NCBI GenBank assembly: GCA_028554755.1 | Contig: JAPTOF010000007.1 | Span: 1,458,001-1,522,000, forward strand | DNA: 64,000 bases | From: Cordia subcordata | Lineage: Eukaryota > Streptophyta > Magnoliopsida > Boraginales > Cordiaceae | Direction: 5' to 3' | In this document: positions 48,005 to 59,471 of the stretch, piece by piece | How positions within the stretch are numbered: the first letter of the stretch is position 1 | How the letters are laid out: each line of letters opens with the position of its first letter | The notes under the pieces: generated by a model | Told to the model about the DNA's origin: nothing | The model's database searches: none | Seen by the model: only the letters and a program-made list of their open reading frames with translations | Program-made: the position numbers and the translations under genes

Positions 48005-48290
48005 TGCTCTGTTTGTTATAGTCTTATTTTAAGATACTTATCCTATTAAAATAAGGGTAAATCTTATAAGATTTAAAAAATCTTATCATGTATCCTATGA
48101 AAATTTAAAACAAAATCATACTTTTTATCTTATAAGAAATAAGCAATCATTTCTATCTTATTTTTTACAACTATAGAATGTATGGTGTATATGATAAGAT
48201 ATATTAAATCTTATAAGATATCTCCAAATTTCAATAGGATAAGCATCTTAAAGTAAGATCATTCCAAACACACTATAAATCTCCTTGTGT
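48005..48290. mobile_element. MITE with about 45-bp inverted ends
   Basis: Left TCTGTTTGTTATAGTCTTAT, TTTAAGATACTTATCCTATT; right (inverted) AATAGGATAAGCATCTTAAA, GTAAGATCATTCCAAACACA. The interior is AT-rich with further AATCTTATAAGATT palindromes. No target duplication was fixed. Confidence 0.75.
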
Positions 48291-48300
48291 TATACCAGAA

Positions 48301-49313
48301 GGGGCCGTTTGGTTTGGAGAATGAACTTGGAATGTAATTCCTGAGAATGATTTAAAAACTATTTGATATATCAAAAATATTTTCAAGAAAGTTAACTTGT
48401 CATATTTGTTTTAAAACTAATATTGCTGGAAATTTTGAGCTATTTTACAAAAATGTCCCTTAATTAATTAATTAATTATTTATTTCTTTGGTTTTAATTT
48501 TTAATTAACTATAAATTAATTATTCACTTTTAATCAATGATTTTTAATTAATTAATTATATTTAACTTTTACTTAATAGTTTACTTAATTAATTATTAAT
48601 TTTTAATTTAGTTTACTTTTTCAAATAATTAAATAATAAGCTAATTAATTAATTTATTAAATTTTATATTATTAATTTTGAATTGATTTATTATTTTTTA
48701 TTAATCAAATACTTATTATTTATTGTAATTATTTTATTTTTATTTTTAGTTATTTAAATTTGTTTTTAAATTATTATTTTCAAATTAAATTATTAATTTT
48801 TTATTGTAATCTTATTTTTAATTTTTTCTAATTTTTAATTATTATTTTATTTTTATATTAATTAATTTTTTTTTATTTTTATTAATTTTTAAATATTTTT
48901 ATTTTAATTATTATTTTTAAATTAATTATTAATTATTTTTATTTTCACTAACAATTTTGCTATCCTTGTCTTCGCCCCTGCCTTGGGGGTGCTTATCGTG
49001 TTTTAAGATAAAGTGCCTATTATTATTTATTAATTAATTTTTATTATTTTTAATATTTATCATAATTAGAGGGCCTTAAATATGGGGTTTTTTGTCTTTT
49101 TAATTTCTTTACATATTCTCACAACTCAGGAATGTTGGATTCCCACCCCCTTGCGTGAGAATGAAAATTGAGCAAATAATGGGAATATTGCATTCCCGGG
49201 AATGCAACATGCTTGGGAATTATTTTTTATTCTTTGAATCAAACGTGGAAATGTTACTTTCCTGAATTCAGTTTCCAAGGAATCTTCCATGATTCCGTGA
49301 ACCAAACGCCCCC
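48301..49313. mobile_element. Non-autonomous hAT-like element, 1.0 kb
   Basis: Starts GGGGCCGTTTGGTTTGGAGA and ends with the inverted match TCCGTGAACCAAACGCCCC. Subterminal GAATG..ATTCC blocks are also mirrored. The centre (about 48450-49060) is extreme AT-rich low-complexity DNA with one short GC-richer island (48960-49000). No coding sequence. Confidence 0.7.
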
Positions 49314-49715
49314 TAAGTGTACAACGCCCCCTAAGGTGCCAAAAGTTCTACAATAAGTCTTTGCGATGAGTAAAAATTTCATGCGCACCCCCCCCCACTA
49401 TCTTTATTTCTTTAACACTGTTAAAATTTGTAAGGAAAAAAAACATTAATAACCTTATCTCACTTCTTTTTTTGTCAACCAAGTATATAACAATTAACAA
49501 AAACAAAAATATATTCAATCTTAAGTAACAAAAAGATCAATTTGAATTTCACATGAATTAAGAATACCCAACTCGTGTGTGTGTGTATATATATTAACTA
49601 CCATCTGATGCATTGCAACTTGCAAGACTTCTTTGGTACTATCATCTCAGTAACAAGAACAAGAAAAATAATACACCACCATGGATTGGGTTCGAGGTGA
49701 TAGAATTGGTCACTA

Positions 49716-50188
49716 CACTCTGTTTGGATTGGGAGAATGGAGGGGAGGGAATGGTTTTGGAAGGATAAAGTAATCCTTTCCTTTGTTTGTTTTGAAAGTT
49801 TTGGGAGGGAGATGGTTTTGAAAGGAAAAGCACTATCCTTTCTTTTCTTTATTTTTAATCCTTCCAATTTGGAAGGAAATGAGAGGAAAGGATTCTTTAA
49901 TTTGCGTGAAGACGATTTTACCCCCTGAGTTTTATTTTAATCACTAAACTTGTTATATAAAGGTAAAATAAGAAAAAAGGGCATAAAAGTAAATTTACAC
50001 ATAAAATCTATCCTTTCCTTTCATTTCCTTCTTAATCCAAATACAAGATACTCATAATCCTTTATGTTCCTTTCTCTTATAAAAATATTCTAATCTAAAC
50101 ATGAATTACTCATTTCCTCTTATTTATTTTATAATCCTTTCCTTTTTCTTTCCTTTATTAAATTTTCTCCCCTCAATTCAAACAAGGT
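49716..50188. mobile_element. MITE with TGTTTGGATTGGGAGAA ends
   Basis: Left CTCTGTTTGGATTGGGAGAA TGGAGGGGAGGG; right inverted CACCTTGTTTGAATTGAGGG GAGAAAA. Interior direct and inverted GGAAAGGAT/ATCCTTTCC blocks. The open frames in it (49598-49928) are a by-product of this simple sequence. Confidence 0.7.
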
Positions 50189-51215
50189 GTTAAACTACTT
50201 GTATTGTCAATTTAGGCGTTAGAGTTCATAAAGTCCTCAATTGATGGCTGTAAAGAATCGGTACGTCATCTGTGACATTAAGGTAAAATGGTTTTTGTTA
50301 ATTGTTATTACATGTGTGGGAAAAAAAAAATTGAAGAAGTGAAGATTATTAATGTCTTTTCCACTATAAATTTTAACACCGTTAGAGAAGTGTATATAGT
50401 AGAGGGTTGCACGTGTAACTTTTACTCACCACATGGGTTTTTTGTGAAACTTTAAGTATTACAAAAGGGTATTGTGTACTTATTATATACGACAAGGGAG
50501 TTTGTGCATTTTTTCCTTTTTTTCTCACTTTGTTTGGCTCAACGTTTCCTAAACAAAGCATTTTGGTTGCTCCATAAAAATTATAATGGGCCCCACTTTA
50601 ATAAATACAAAGTTAACCAACATGGCCCACCTGAATTATTTTCTTTTAGATTTTCGTCACAATTTCACACTACAATTTTCACCCTCTTAAAAGTCTAAAT
50701 CAACTTCATCATAAAACACGAAAGTTGTAGGTTTCTTCGTTAGCTTTTCGTAGCGACTTGAATCGCCTTATTTGGACATCTAAACTAAAAGTTATGTCCA
50801 AAATACGGAACTGCGCAAATTTTTCCCAAATTTCTCATATGTGAAAATCATTAAAATCACACTGAATTGAATCAAATTGATTCCACAAAATTCCAAAAAG
50901 TATGAAATTTGGTTTTAAGAGGTGTAGAATTAAATAAAAAAAATCAAGTTTATCAAATACCCTCAAACTTGGATCTTTGTCGTCCTCAAGCGATAGAACG
51001 AAACGTAAAAACATGGATTGATTTCACAAACTCGCCTAAAAAATTGCAAATAGTATACACTTAAAGAAGATTCAATATACTGTAAAAGTTCAAGTCCCAA
51101 TTCAAATACCCATAATACTAGAAACAATAGTGCTTCCCGAAAAAAGACCATGCAAGGTGTGGAGACTGTGTAAGGAAATAATAATATGATTCAAACAGGA
51201 CTGATAGTAGAGTCT

Positions 51216-51259
51216 AGTCAATCTCCTATAGTCAAGCAGTCAATCTCCTATAGTCAAGC
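51216..51259. repeat. Perfect 22-bp tandem duplication
   Basis: AGTCAATCTCCTATAGTCAA GC occurs twice head to tail. Confidence 0.95.
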
Positions 51260-52274
51260 CTGTGACAAATGTGTATTATGAGCCATGGATGTCCTCAAGC
51301 TTGGGATTTAAGAGGTAGTAGTATTGGATGATATGTCACTTAACCTTATAGAGACTGTAGTGGCCAAAATTAGCCTTGGCCCATGTGACATCTAGTTTAA
51401 ATGGATTATAAAATTACTCATGGCCCACATACACAACGTGGCCCAGGTAGGCCAATATCAGTCGCCTATTTCCAATGAAGGACACACTTGGTATGTTTGA
51501 CCTTGTATGACCACAAACAACACTACACCAAGTCTTCGGAGTATATTATAAGATAAGCGCCCCAACGTCAGTAACGTTGATCCGGTAGACTAAGCTCATT
51601 TGCTCCTCATATGCTAAGAATCTCTTAAACACCAAAGCAAAGGAATAACTATTGATAATCTTAGCCCCTTCCCAACGAGATCACACTGAATGCTCTCAGA
51701 GTCTATCGAAGAGCAAAGTTATATTGGTCTATGTGACTCCACGTGGCCATAAATACACCCATCCTACTAAGGGAGAGGGGAAACAATCAACACTATAACT
51801 TACATACACCTAGTCCGTCTCATACACACTCCCAAGGTTCACCCTTTACCTCTTTTATACAACCTTACACTGTTTCTCTACTAACTTAGGTGTCGGAGTT
51901 TCTTTCGTTGGCATCACATTGATGTCACAGGCTTACTTGCTTTTTTTGCTGTTGGTAGCCCTAAAAATTTCATGATTGTAGATTTTAGAGTAGTTTGGTT
52001 ATTGTGGGTTTCTTAAAAGAAAACTAATAAACTTATATTTTAACTTCCAAAGTTATGCAGTTTAGTTTATGTGGTTTAATTGGAAAAAAAGATTGATAAA
52101 CTTACATTTAGTTTTCAAATAAACTGACATTTTGTTCTCTTATAATACCCTTCCTTCCTTTTCTAGAAATGAAATATTCCCAATGATAAAATACTTGTTA
52201 CCTAAATTAGGAAAACTTGACTTTAAGAAATTCTTTTCTAATTCTTGACTTAAATCTTAATTGCGCAATCCTAC

Positions 52275-52322
52275 AATAAAATTAACCAATGTCAATTAAA
52301 TAAAATTAACCAATCTCAATTA
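52275..52322. repeat. 24-bp tandem duplication
   Basis: AATAAAATTAACCAATGTCA... and AATAAAATTAACCAATCTCA... follow each other with one mismatch. Confidence 0.9.
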
Positions 52323-53399
52323 AGTAACACCTAATAGGAATATGACGAGGAAAAGGACCAAAAGACATAATTACCTTTGGCTCTCAAAATGCTATCGCCA
52401 ACCCTTATGCGACATTAAGACCACTTTGACCTTACTTTATTCCACTAAAAGACCAAAGTCTTACTCCAAAGATAATTACTAACATCTTAGAAGTCACCAG
52501 GTAAAGAGTGACCTTTTTCTCTAGCTTACCAAGTCAGATGACCAAACGCCTTTCTATATATTCCCATAATTAAGGTCGGTCTTTTCATTTGTACCATCAC
52601 TTCCATAACTTATAACATAGGAATCTCTAGTCCAATAGACTAATCATTTTTTGATCATTGTATCTTTGATCAAGGGAGTGCCTACAAGCCAAAAAATCGA
52701 TGTAACCCAAAGAATAGTGTCACTAGACTTAGATTTTGATGATCAAGTGGACAAATCCAAGGTGGCACATTGACTTTAATGTTGCATATGCATGTCTCAA
52801 CTAATTAGAATACAATACTCAACGCATAGGGCAGAAGACCTTCTCACATTGAGATCTCTTCCACAATATATCAAATGCTGCAATTTGACTTTGTCAATTC
52901 ATCCACACAAGCTCAAAATTAGGAGTATTAGCCACTCGATAGCAGTGAGTGTATTATATCTATCTTTGATAGTACAATTTCCAGAAGACATACTTACAGT
53001 GGTCCTATCCAGTACGTGACACACGTACTGAAGAACAAAGTATGAAAAAATCCTTGAAGCACCTAGATACATCCCTTTGTCAGGAGACTTACCCACTATA
53101 ATCATATTTCGGTAGAGTGTCCAACACTAAGATTTAATTATGGACTAGTTTATAATAAAACCAAAGCTAGACTTATACTTCCTGTTTGTCTAGCCTCACT
53201 ATGGACCCAACCCGTTGGTTTATATCACAAGACTTCATACATGTATCACAAACATATATACACCAAAGATAATGTATGAAAAAATGCTCATAAATATGTA
53301 TCAAATAATCAAGACACTATTCAATATGTGTATCTAAGTGGTCTTTAAAGCATACAAACCCCAACTATAATTTCTGATTTTGGAAACAAATCATTAATT

Positions 53400-53800
53400 G
53401 CTTAGTAGTTATGCATATAGTCTATTATCTATTGTATTTATTCAAATATAATATTCCTTATGATTTCGCTATTTATAGGTCACTTCTATAAAAGTTCAAT
53501 TTCTTCCAAAAGTTGTAGATAGAAGGTTTCTCCATTCAATCATGCTTAATAAGTTATTTTGCATGTGATCTAGTTGTATTTTTTTTAGAATTATTATGTA
53601 ATCCAAAATATTATATACTTTAAATACTATATTTGATAAAGTAGAATTTTGTTTTCTATGGGTTACCTCTGTAACAATTTAAATCCCCTCCAAAAGGTAC
53701 ATTGTGAAGGGTTCTCCACTCTGTCATGCTTAATTTGTAAAATGTGATCCTGTTGCATACTTTAGTAGATTATGAAATCTGATATTTTCTAAATTTTAAA
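53400..53800 (+). repeat. Dispersed direct repeat, copy left of the OMT pseudogene
   Basis: Contains TTCACTT/CACTTCTATAA, AAGGTTTCTCCATTC.. ATCATGCTTAAT and GCATGTGATCTAGTTGTA, then a second weaker unit about 190 bp on (GGTACATTGTGAAGG...CTGTCATGCTTAATTTG). The same text returns in the same orientation at 56820-57440. Confidence 0.7.
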
Positions 53801-53837
53801 CAATTCAAAGATAAAAAGTAACACTTTTTTTTTTTGC

Positions 53838-54177
53838 ATGAAGATATTCACTGTCACATCACCACAAGATTTCATGTTAGTAACTACATATTTTGTTTTT
53901 TTTTTTTCATTACGCTTGAAGGAAGAATAGAAAAATAAAATAATAACTTTTATTTAGTTACAGTTTTGAGGGTTCGTCTGATGGACTTTTTTAAAAGTTT
54001 TTTTTCTCTAAAACCTCTGAAAAAAGTTTTTTTTTTTATATAGCTAAAAATTCTAACTTCTTGACAAAATTGAAATTGAGTTTTTTCCCCCAAAGTTTCA
54101 TCTTGTTTGAAATCTAATACAAATACTTATTACAAAAAGGATGTAATTTTTTCAAGGAGAAAGTGCTTTTCCATTAA

Positions 54178-54209
<32 letters not shown>

Positions 54210-54435
54210 TATCTCCAAACAGGCACCAAGTATAATAGATATTTATAAGATTCTAATTATAACAATGATATTAGAATTTTAATATTTAAATCTTTTTTAA
54301 GATAGCAAAAAAATTGATACACTTGAAAATATAACTAATTAATATAAATTTCAAAAATACATTTGTTACATCCCAAGGTTAACTAAGTTAGAAATTTATT
54401 TTTGTGAACACCTAAATTAGCTATGCTTCCAACAT
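53838..54435 (+). repeat. Left arm of OMT inverted duplication (exon 1 end plus intron 1)
   Basis: The plus strand begins with the exon 1 end (ATGAAGATATTCACTGTCAC, ATCACCACAAGATTT). It continues through intron 1 text (TTACGCTTGAAGG, CTGATGGACTTTTT, (TA)n, AATATCATTGTTATAATT reversed) to GTGAACACCTAAATTAGCTA TGCTTCC. The same sequence, on the minus strand, makes up 55160-55745. Its exon part matches the intact OMT (44.0 kb) better than the right arm does. Confidence 0.85.
53968..54235. mobile_element. MITE copy within the left arm
   Basis: Ends GGGTTCGTCTGATGGACTTT and CTCCAAACAGGCACC with a T-rich then A-rich body. The corresponding MITE sits at 55375-55610 in the right arm, so it was inserted before the inversion-duplication. 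Confidence 0.55.
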
Positions 54436-54546
54436 GAACCTTCTTGAATCCAGTGCCACTTGTAAGTGTAATATTGCATATATACGAATTTAGTATAATA
54501 TTAATAAACATAAGCAATAACGAAAAGCATGCTTCTGTTTAAGTCA

Positions 54547-54660
54547 TTTTTTTTTTATGAGATAAGTAAGATTTTATTCGATCGCATAGTTGGTACCAAC
54601 CATCCATAACCTCTCAAACTAAAGATATATCAATTTAAGCAAAGACAAGGCTTGAGGGGT
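54547..54660 (-). repeat. Possible LINE 3' tail inside the OMT pseudogene
   Basis: The minus strand reads ...AATAAAATCTTACTTATCTC then an A-run, like the 1686 and 19800 examples. It separates pseudo-exons 2 and 3 from the intact gene's spacing. Confidence 0.4.
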
Positions 54661-54693
54661 ATGACAAAAGAATCAAGGGAAACTCCCGATACA

Positions 54694-54797
54694 TACATAT
54701 ATATATATATATATACATATATACATATACATATATACATATACATACACATATATACATATATATACACATATATACATATATATATATATATATT
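54694..54797. repeat. Compound (AT)n/(ACAT)n microsatellite
   Basis: Alternating TATATA, ACATATATACAT and TATATATAT blocks over about 100 bp, likely polymorphic. Confidence 0.95.
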
Positions 54798-55159
54798 TTA
54801 TAAACACAAAATATAATTAATAATAACCCATATTAAAGAGAAATATTCTAACACCACCTTCTCGCACACAGCTGCTGAGGTTATGCCAAGAAGACAACAA
54901 AATGGGATGGTTGTGCCGGAGCACAACTTATCTCAGCATCATGCAACAGCGCCATGGACAAGGGCGTAAGCCCATAGAGTGTTTCTTTTCTGCAATCCCT
55001 GGACGCACTATAAGAAATTAAGTTAGTAGTTACATATATTTAGCTCCGAGTTGAAAGTGTACAAATTAACTAGTTGTTTTTAGCCCAAATTTAAGAATTT
55101 TCAACATAATTAAAAATTGATGTTACACTCGAAAGTGTAGCTAATGTTTGCTAATCACG

Positions 55160-55745
55160 CTTGGAAGCGTAGCTAATTCAGGTGTTCACAAAAATAAATT
55201 TCTAACGTAGTTAACCTTGGGATATAACAAATATAATGTATTTTTGAAATTTATATTATTAGTTATGTTTTCAAGTTTATCAAATTTTTTGCTATCTTAA
55301 AAAGGATTTAAATATTAAAATTCTAATATCATTGTTATAATTAGAATCTTAATACATATTTTGTTATACTTAGCGTATGTTTGGGTTGTCTTTTTTTTTT
55401 TGGGTAAAGCACTTTCTCCTTAAAAAAATTTACATCCTTTTTGTAATAAATATTTGTATTAGATTTCAGACAAGCTGAAACTTTGGGAAAGAAAAGAAAA
55501 CTCAGTTTCAATTTTGTCAAGAAGCTAGAATTTTTAGCTTTTAAAAAAAAATTCTTTTCAAGAGTTTTAGAAAAAAAAACGATTTTACAAAAAGTCCAGC
55601 AGACGAGCCCTTAAAACCGTAATTAAAAAAGTTATTATTTTACTTTTTATGCTTACTTCAAGCGTAATAAAAAAAAAAATGTAACTGCTGGTTTGAAATC
55701 TTGTGGTGCCGAGACTCTGAATATCTTCATGCGGACGAGCATTCT
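55160..55745 (-). repeat. Right arm of OMT inverted duplication
   Basis: Intron 1 and exon 1 end of the pseudogene on the minus strand, complementary to 53838-54435 over almost its whole length with scattered mismatches and indels. The spacer between arms is about 725 bp and includes pseudo-exons 2 and 3. Confidence 0.85.
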
Positions 55746-56017
55746 CATGATGCGTTGAATGGCCGAGATGTTGGGGGATGAAGAGTCATCAATGGCGGAA
55801 GATATTTGAGACAATGAGTTGGTTTGCCGCGCGCCATGGGAGTGGATGATGTCAGCTATGCGAAGCTCCACAGCACACTTCAATTCCATGGAGTCTGCAA
55901 AGCCAAACGTGTGGTTTAGTATGTCAAATACTTGATGATCTTCTCCTCCCATTGGTGCTTCTGCTGCCATTCTTCTTCTTCTATTTCTATTTATACAAGT
56001 TAGTGATACAAAATAGG

Positions 56018-56160
56018 AATTATGAGATAGCTCAAGTGGTTGAAATTATTTTTTCTAAGTGTAAAAACTTAAGTTCAATACCATGATTGGAACAAGAGTA
56101 TTATTTTTGTCTTTTTGAGTTTTCAATTAAAAACAAAAAAAAATTGAGACAAAAAAATTA
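56018..56160 (+). repeat. Possible tRNA-derived SINE
   Basis: GAGATAGCTCAAGTGGTTGA (A-box-like), then about 45 bases later AAGTTCAATACCATG (B-box-like), and an A-rich end. Matches a reverse-strand counterpart at 61935-62040. Superfamily not assigned. Confidence 0.45.
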
Positions 56161-56819
56161 CATGTTATTAGTTTTGTCGTGAAAAGAGATAGCAAAAATG
56201 AGTAAAAGAAGAGAGAAAAAAAAAAAGGAAAAAAGATAGTGACAGAAATGATCTATAATCACTAAAAAAGTATACTGAAGATTCACTTTCAAAATGTGAA
56301 GTCATGTCATAGGGCCATTATAAAATATAGTTCTATTTACTATAGTTATTTCCTTATATGTTTTTATGTATTAAGATATCATTATTATAGTAGAAGCATA
56401 TATTTTATAATTATTTTCTTAATTTATATATAAAAAGATGTATACATAAGTATGTTCCTCTAACCTTCTTGTCCTAGTCCCATCCTTGTTTTAAGAATAC
56501 CCTAGCTCAAAGCAGATACTACTGTATCCTAAAGCAAATATTGGACTAACCTCTATTTCAAAGAACCTTCTAACTAGTGTGTTTTCTAAAATTTGAACTT
56601 GTTCGTAAAGTCGTTATCATCTCAACCAACAAGTTAATTAGGGTTGAATTTGGTCCAACTAGAGGTGCATACTCAGCATAGTTTCGGATTCTGGAGGCGA
56701 TCATTAATTAGTTGTCCATTTTTTATAGTTTTTTTAATCATTTTTTTTGTTAAACCCCACCCCATGAAATTGAACCTAGAATCTCACGCTTAGCAGAGAT
56801 ATTCTCAATCTCCATTAAT

Positions 56820-57440
56820 TAGTTGTCCATTACTTATGCATGTATATATATTATATAGTCTATTATATTTAATAAAATAAAATATTTCCTAAAATTCTGC
56901 TATTCACATTTCACTTCTATAACAATTCAAATTCTTCAGAAGCTGCACTTTGAAGATTTCTTTATTCAGCTATGTTTAATAATAAGTTATTTTGCGCGCA
57001 TGTGATCTAGCTGTATTTTTTTGAATTATTATTAATCTAAAATATTATATTTGATAACGTAGAATTTAGTTTTTCTAGAGGGTTTCTCCATTCCGTACGT
57101 CATGCTTGAATGTAAGCGTAATCCGGCTATATTTTTTTTTAAACAATTTTAAGATAAACTATAGTATATTTTTTCTTGCATATAATATCACATCTTATTT
57201 TATTCATTCTAAACAATTAAAACTTATAATTAATATGGCATGGTTTTGTTGCATATCTTATGACATTTGAGCTTACCTCATCTTAAATAATTTAAATTGT
57301 AATTAATATGTCATGTTTTTATTGCAAGTCATATCATATTTTGATCTTATCTATGTGCTACCTCTATGACAATCCCTTTAAAAATTGCATTCTCAAGGTT
57401 TCTCAATGGGTCATTTGTATGTGAACTAGTTCTATTTTGC
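56820..57440 (+). repeat. Dispersed direct repeat, copy right of the OMT pseudogene
   Basis: Shares CACTTCTATAACAATTCAAA, TTTCTTTATTCAGCTATG-type text, GCATGTGATCTAGCTGTAT and AATCTAAAATATTATAT with 53400-53800. Later units at about 57080 and 57355 repeat the AGGTTTCTC..T..GTCAT motif. Confidence 0.65.
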
Positions 57441-57980
57441 ACCAAGGACAACTGTTAAAATCTGCTCTTACTGTTTTCAGTGTTGAGCTCAAACTTGCAC
57501 TTGAGATAGGTTGTTTTGTTTTTTGATTAAAAAATAAAAGATTATTACTGGATGAAAGAAGTGATTTGTAATCTGTTTGGTTAAAATTAATTTTTTGTTC
57601 AATTTATTTATTTTATTTTTAAATTTAATTTTATTTGTTTTTAATTTTAATTTTAACTTTTCTATTTAAATAATATGTTTGTATCTTTTATTTTTATCAT
57701 TTTCTAAATTAACTATTTATTATTTATTATTTTTATTTAGTTTAATTTATTTCTATTTTTTAGTTTCGATTTATTTTAATGTTTAGTTTTTATTGAAATA
57801 ATATTTTTAATCTATAATCGTAAAAGAAGGTTTTATATTTGTAATTATTGTAATTGATAAAGAGAATATACATAAATTAGCTCACATATTTTTGAAAAAT
57901 GCAGTTTGAGAAAAAGTAATAAAATAGCCTAATAGATGCTTCTCCAAAACTCCAATTAATGTAGTCCAAAACTCCAGTTA

Positions 57981-58739
57981 GAACCAGTTTGGCTTTCAAT
58001 TTGAAACATCATCTTGTAAAAAAGCAGTTTGAAAAAGGACTTTTGGTAAAAATGAAATTATGTTTGGTTACTTTTATATGAAACAAACTTTTATTAAATA
58101 AGATGATGTTTGGTTTTATATTTAAAAATAATAGTTGGATGTTTAAATTACTAAAAAAGACATTTTGACTGGATGTTTAGATTTTTAAAAAAGACATTTT
58201 GACACTTTTAATAACAAACTATTATTTACTTCATATAATAAACTTTTTATTTTAATTATATTTAACTTGTTTGAACAATTTTAAAAGAAATTATAGTTAA
58301 CTAATAATTATTTGTTAGAATTATTAAATAAAATATATTTTTATTAATTTTATTTATTATTAAAATTATTAATTATTTATTATTACATTTTATTAATTTT
58401 TAGAATTTTATTTTAATTAAATTTAGACATTTAATTTTATTTTTATTTTTAATTATTATATTGTATTATTTTTTAATTGTAATTATAATTCAAGAAAATT
58501 TTAATAATTAGAACAATGACGACATTTTTGCCTTAAAGTTTTTTAAAACTCCTTCCTACAAACTGCATACGGAGAAGTAAAAAATTTTAATTTCTCCATT
58601 TGAACCCAAAACTCCGTTGACTTTTGGTTCAAACCAAATTTTAAAATAAAAAAATCAAACACCTTTATTTTTACAGAACTAACTTTTATGCAAAAGTCAA
58701 TTTAGTTCTCCATGACAGGAAACCAAATTGGCTCTTAGT
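57981..58739. mobile_element. MITE-like element with GAACCAGTTTGGCTTTC ends
   Basis: Left AGAACCAGTTTGGCTTTCAA; right inverted CTAAGAGCCAATTTGGTTTC. The body is AT-rich. A second left-type end, CTAAGAGCCAGTTGGGTTTT, begins at 58873 and shares interior text (GGAGAAATTAAAATATTTAA-like), so at least two copies lie side by side. Confidence 0.55.
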
Positions 58740-59471
58740 GTAGGTTATAGTGGTCTTTACTATTCTCTGTAGTTTGCTTCTTTTTTAAACATTGAGGACA
58801 ATGTTTAGTTTTTGATTGGGCCCATTTGAAGGAGTCAGCTGGATCCAACCTAAGTACATCAATAAGAAATGACTAAGAGCCAGTTGGGTTTTTTATTTTG
58901 AAAAGCCAAACTAACTTTTCGAATTTAAAAATCTATTTAAAGAAAATAAAAATATTTGGTTTTGTATTTTAAAAGTTGGTTTTGATTAAAAATCAACTGA
59001 GTTTTGAGATTAAACGGAGAAATTAAAATATTTAAATTCTCCGTCTACCTTTTTGGCAATGGTATTTTAATATATTTTTTAGACATAAATATTCTCTTTA
59101 ATTTTTCATTATACTAATAGCTACCCCTCTTTTTCCTATCCTTATTTTATTTCATTTAGCATTCTTAGCTTTTCATCACATTGCAATGATCTCTGGTTGG
59201 CGAGGAATTAAGGAAGTTTAAGAAATTTGACAAGATCACCCTCATTGAACGGCCATTTGTATGGCTTAGCAAATTAATGGAAATAACATAATAAATAAGT
59301 TAAAATTTTATTAAGTTAAAATTATTAATATAATAAATATTTTTTTATTGTTGATCAAAATATAATAAATATTTTAAACAGCATATTCTTGATATGGACG
59401 TTCAATATCTCAATACAAAACGTGATGGGTAAATGGAAACCAAAATAATTACTATAATTCACATTAAAAAA

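Larger units (their letters stand above)
50680..53300. repeat. Decayed LTR-retrotransposon debris (tentative)
   Basis: Text such as ACGAAAGTTGTAGGTTTCTT...TAGCTTTTCGTAG (50720-50760) and CTAACTTAGGTGTCGGAGTT (51880-51900) resembles wording common in plant LTRs, and a CCATAAATACACC TATA-like site precedes the latter. No gag-pol frame, paired LTR or primer site was found. Also includes 22-bp and 24-bp tandem duplications. Class unproven. Confidence 0.35.
54427..55970 (-). pseudogene. Truncated O-methyltransferase paralogue
   Basis: Exon 1 is open: ATG 55970, MAAEAPMGGEDHQVFDILNH, then ADSMELKCAVELRIADIIHS and MLVRMKIFRVSAPQD. The donor corresponding to that of the intact gene is lost (AAACCAGCAG in place of TAGGTCAG). 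Exon 2 is recognisable at about 54851-55006 (LYGLTPLSMALLHDAEIS) but is frameshifted and hits a stop. Of exon 3 only the first 35 or so bases remain (GGCACTGGATTCAAGAAGG, about 54427-54465) before the sequence runs into the inverted arm. SAM-binding and catalytic parts are absent. A reverse LINE-like tail lies at about 54547-54580, and AT/AC microsatellites at 54694-54797 separate exons 2 and 3. Confidence 0.9.
55971..59471. other. Intergenic between OMT pseudogene and LTPG
   Basis: Contains a SINE-like fragment (56018-56160), the second copy of a dispersed repeat (56820-57440), a long AT-only stretch (57590-57850), a MITE-like element (57981-58739) and a related partial end (58873). No open frame with a domain. 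Confidence 0.6.

Noticed and set aside
49598..49928. Three overlapping open frames on both strands
   Set aside because: Produced by the mirrored GGAAAGG/CCTTTCC text of the MITE at 49716-50188.
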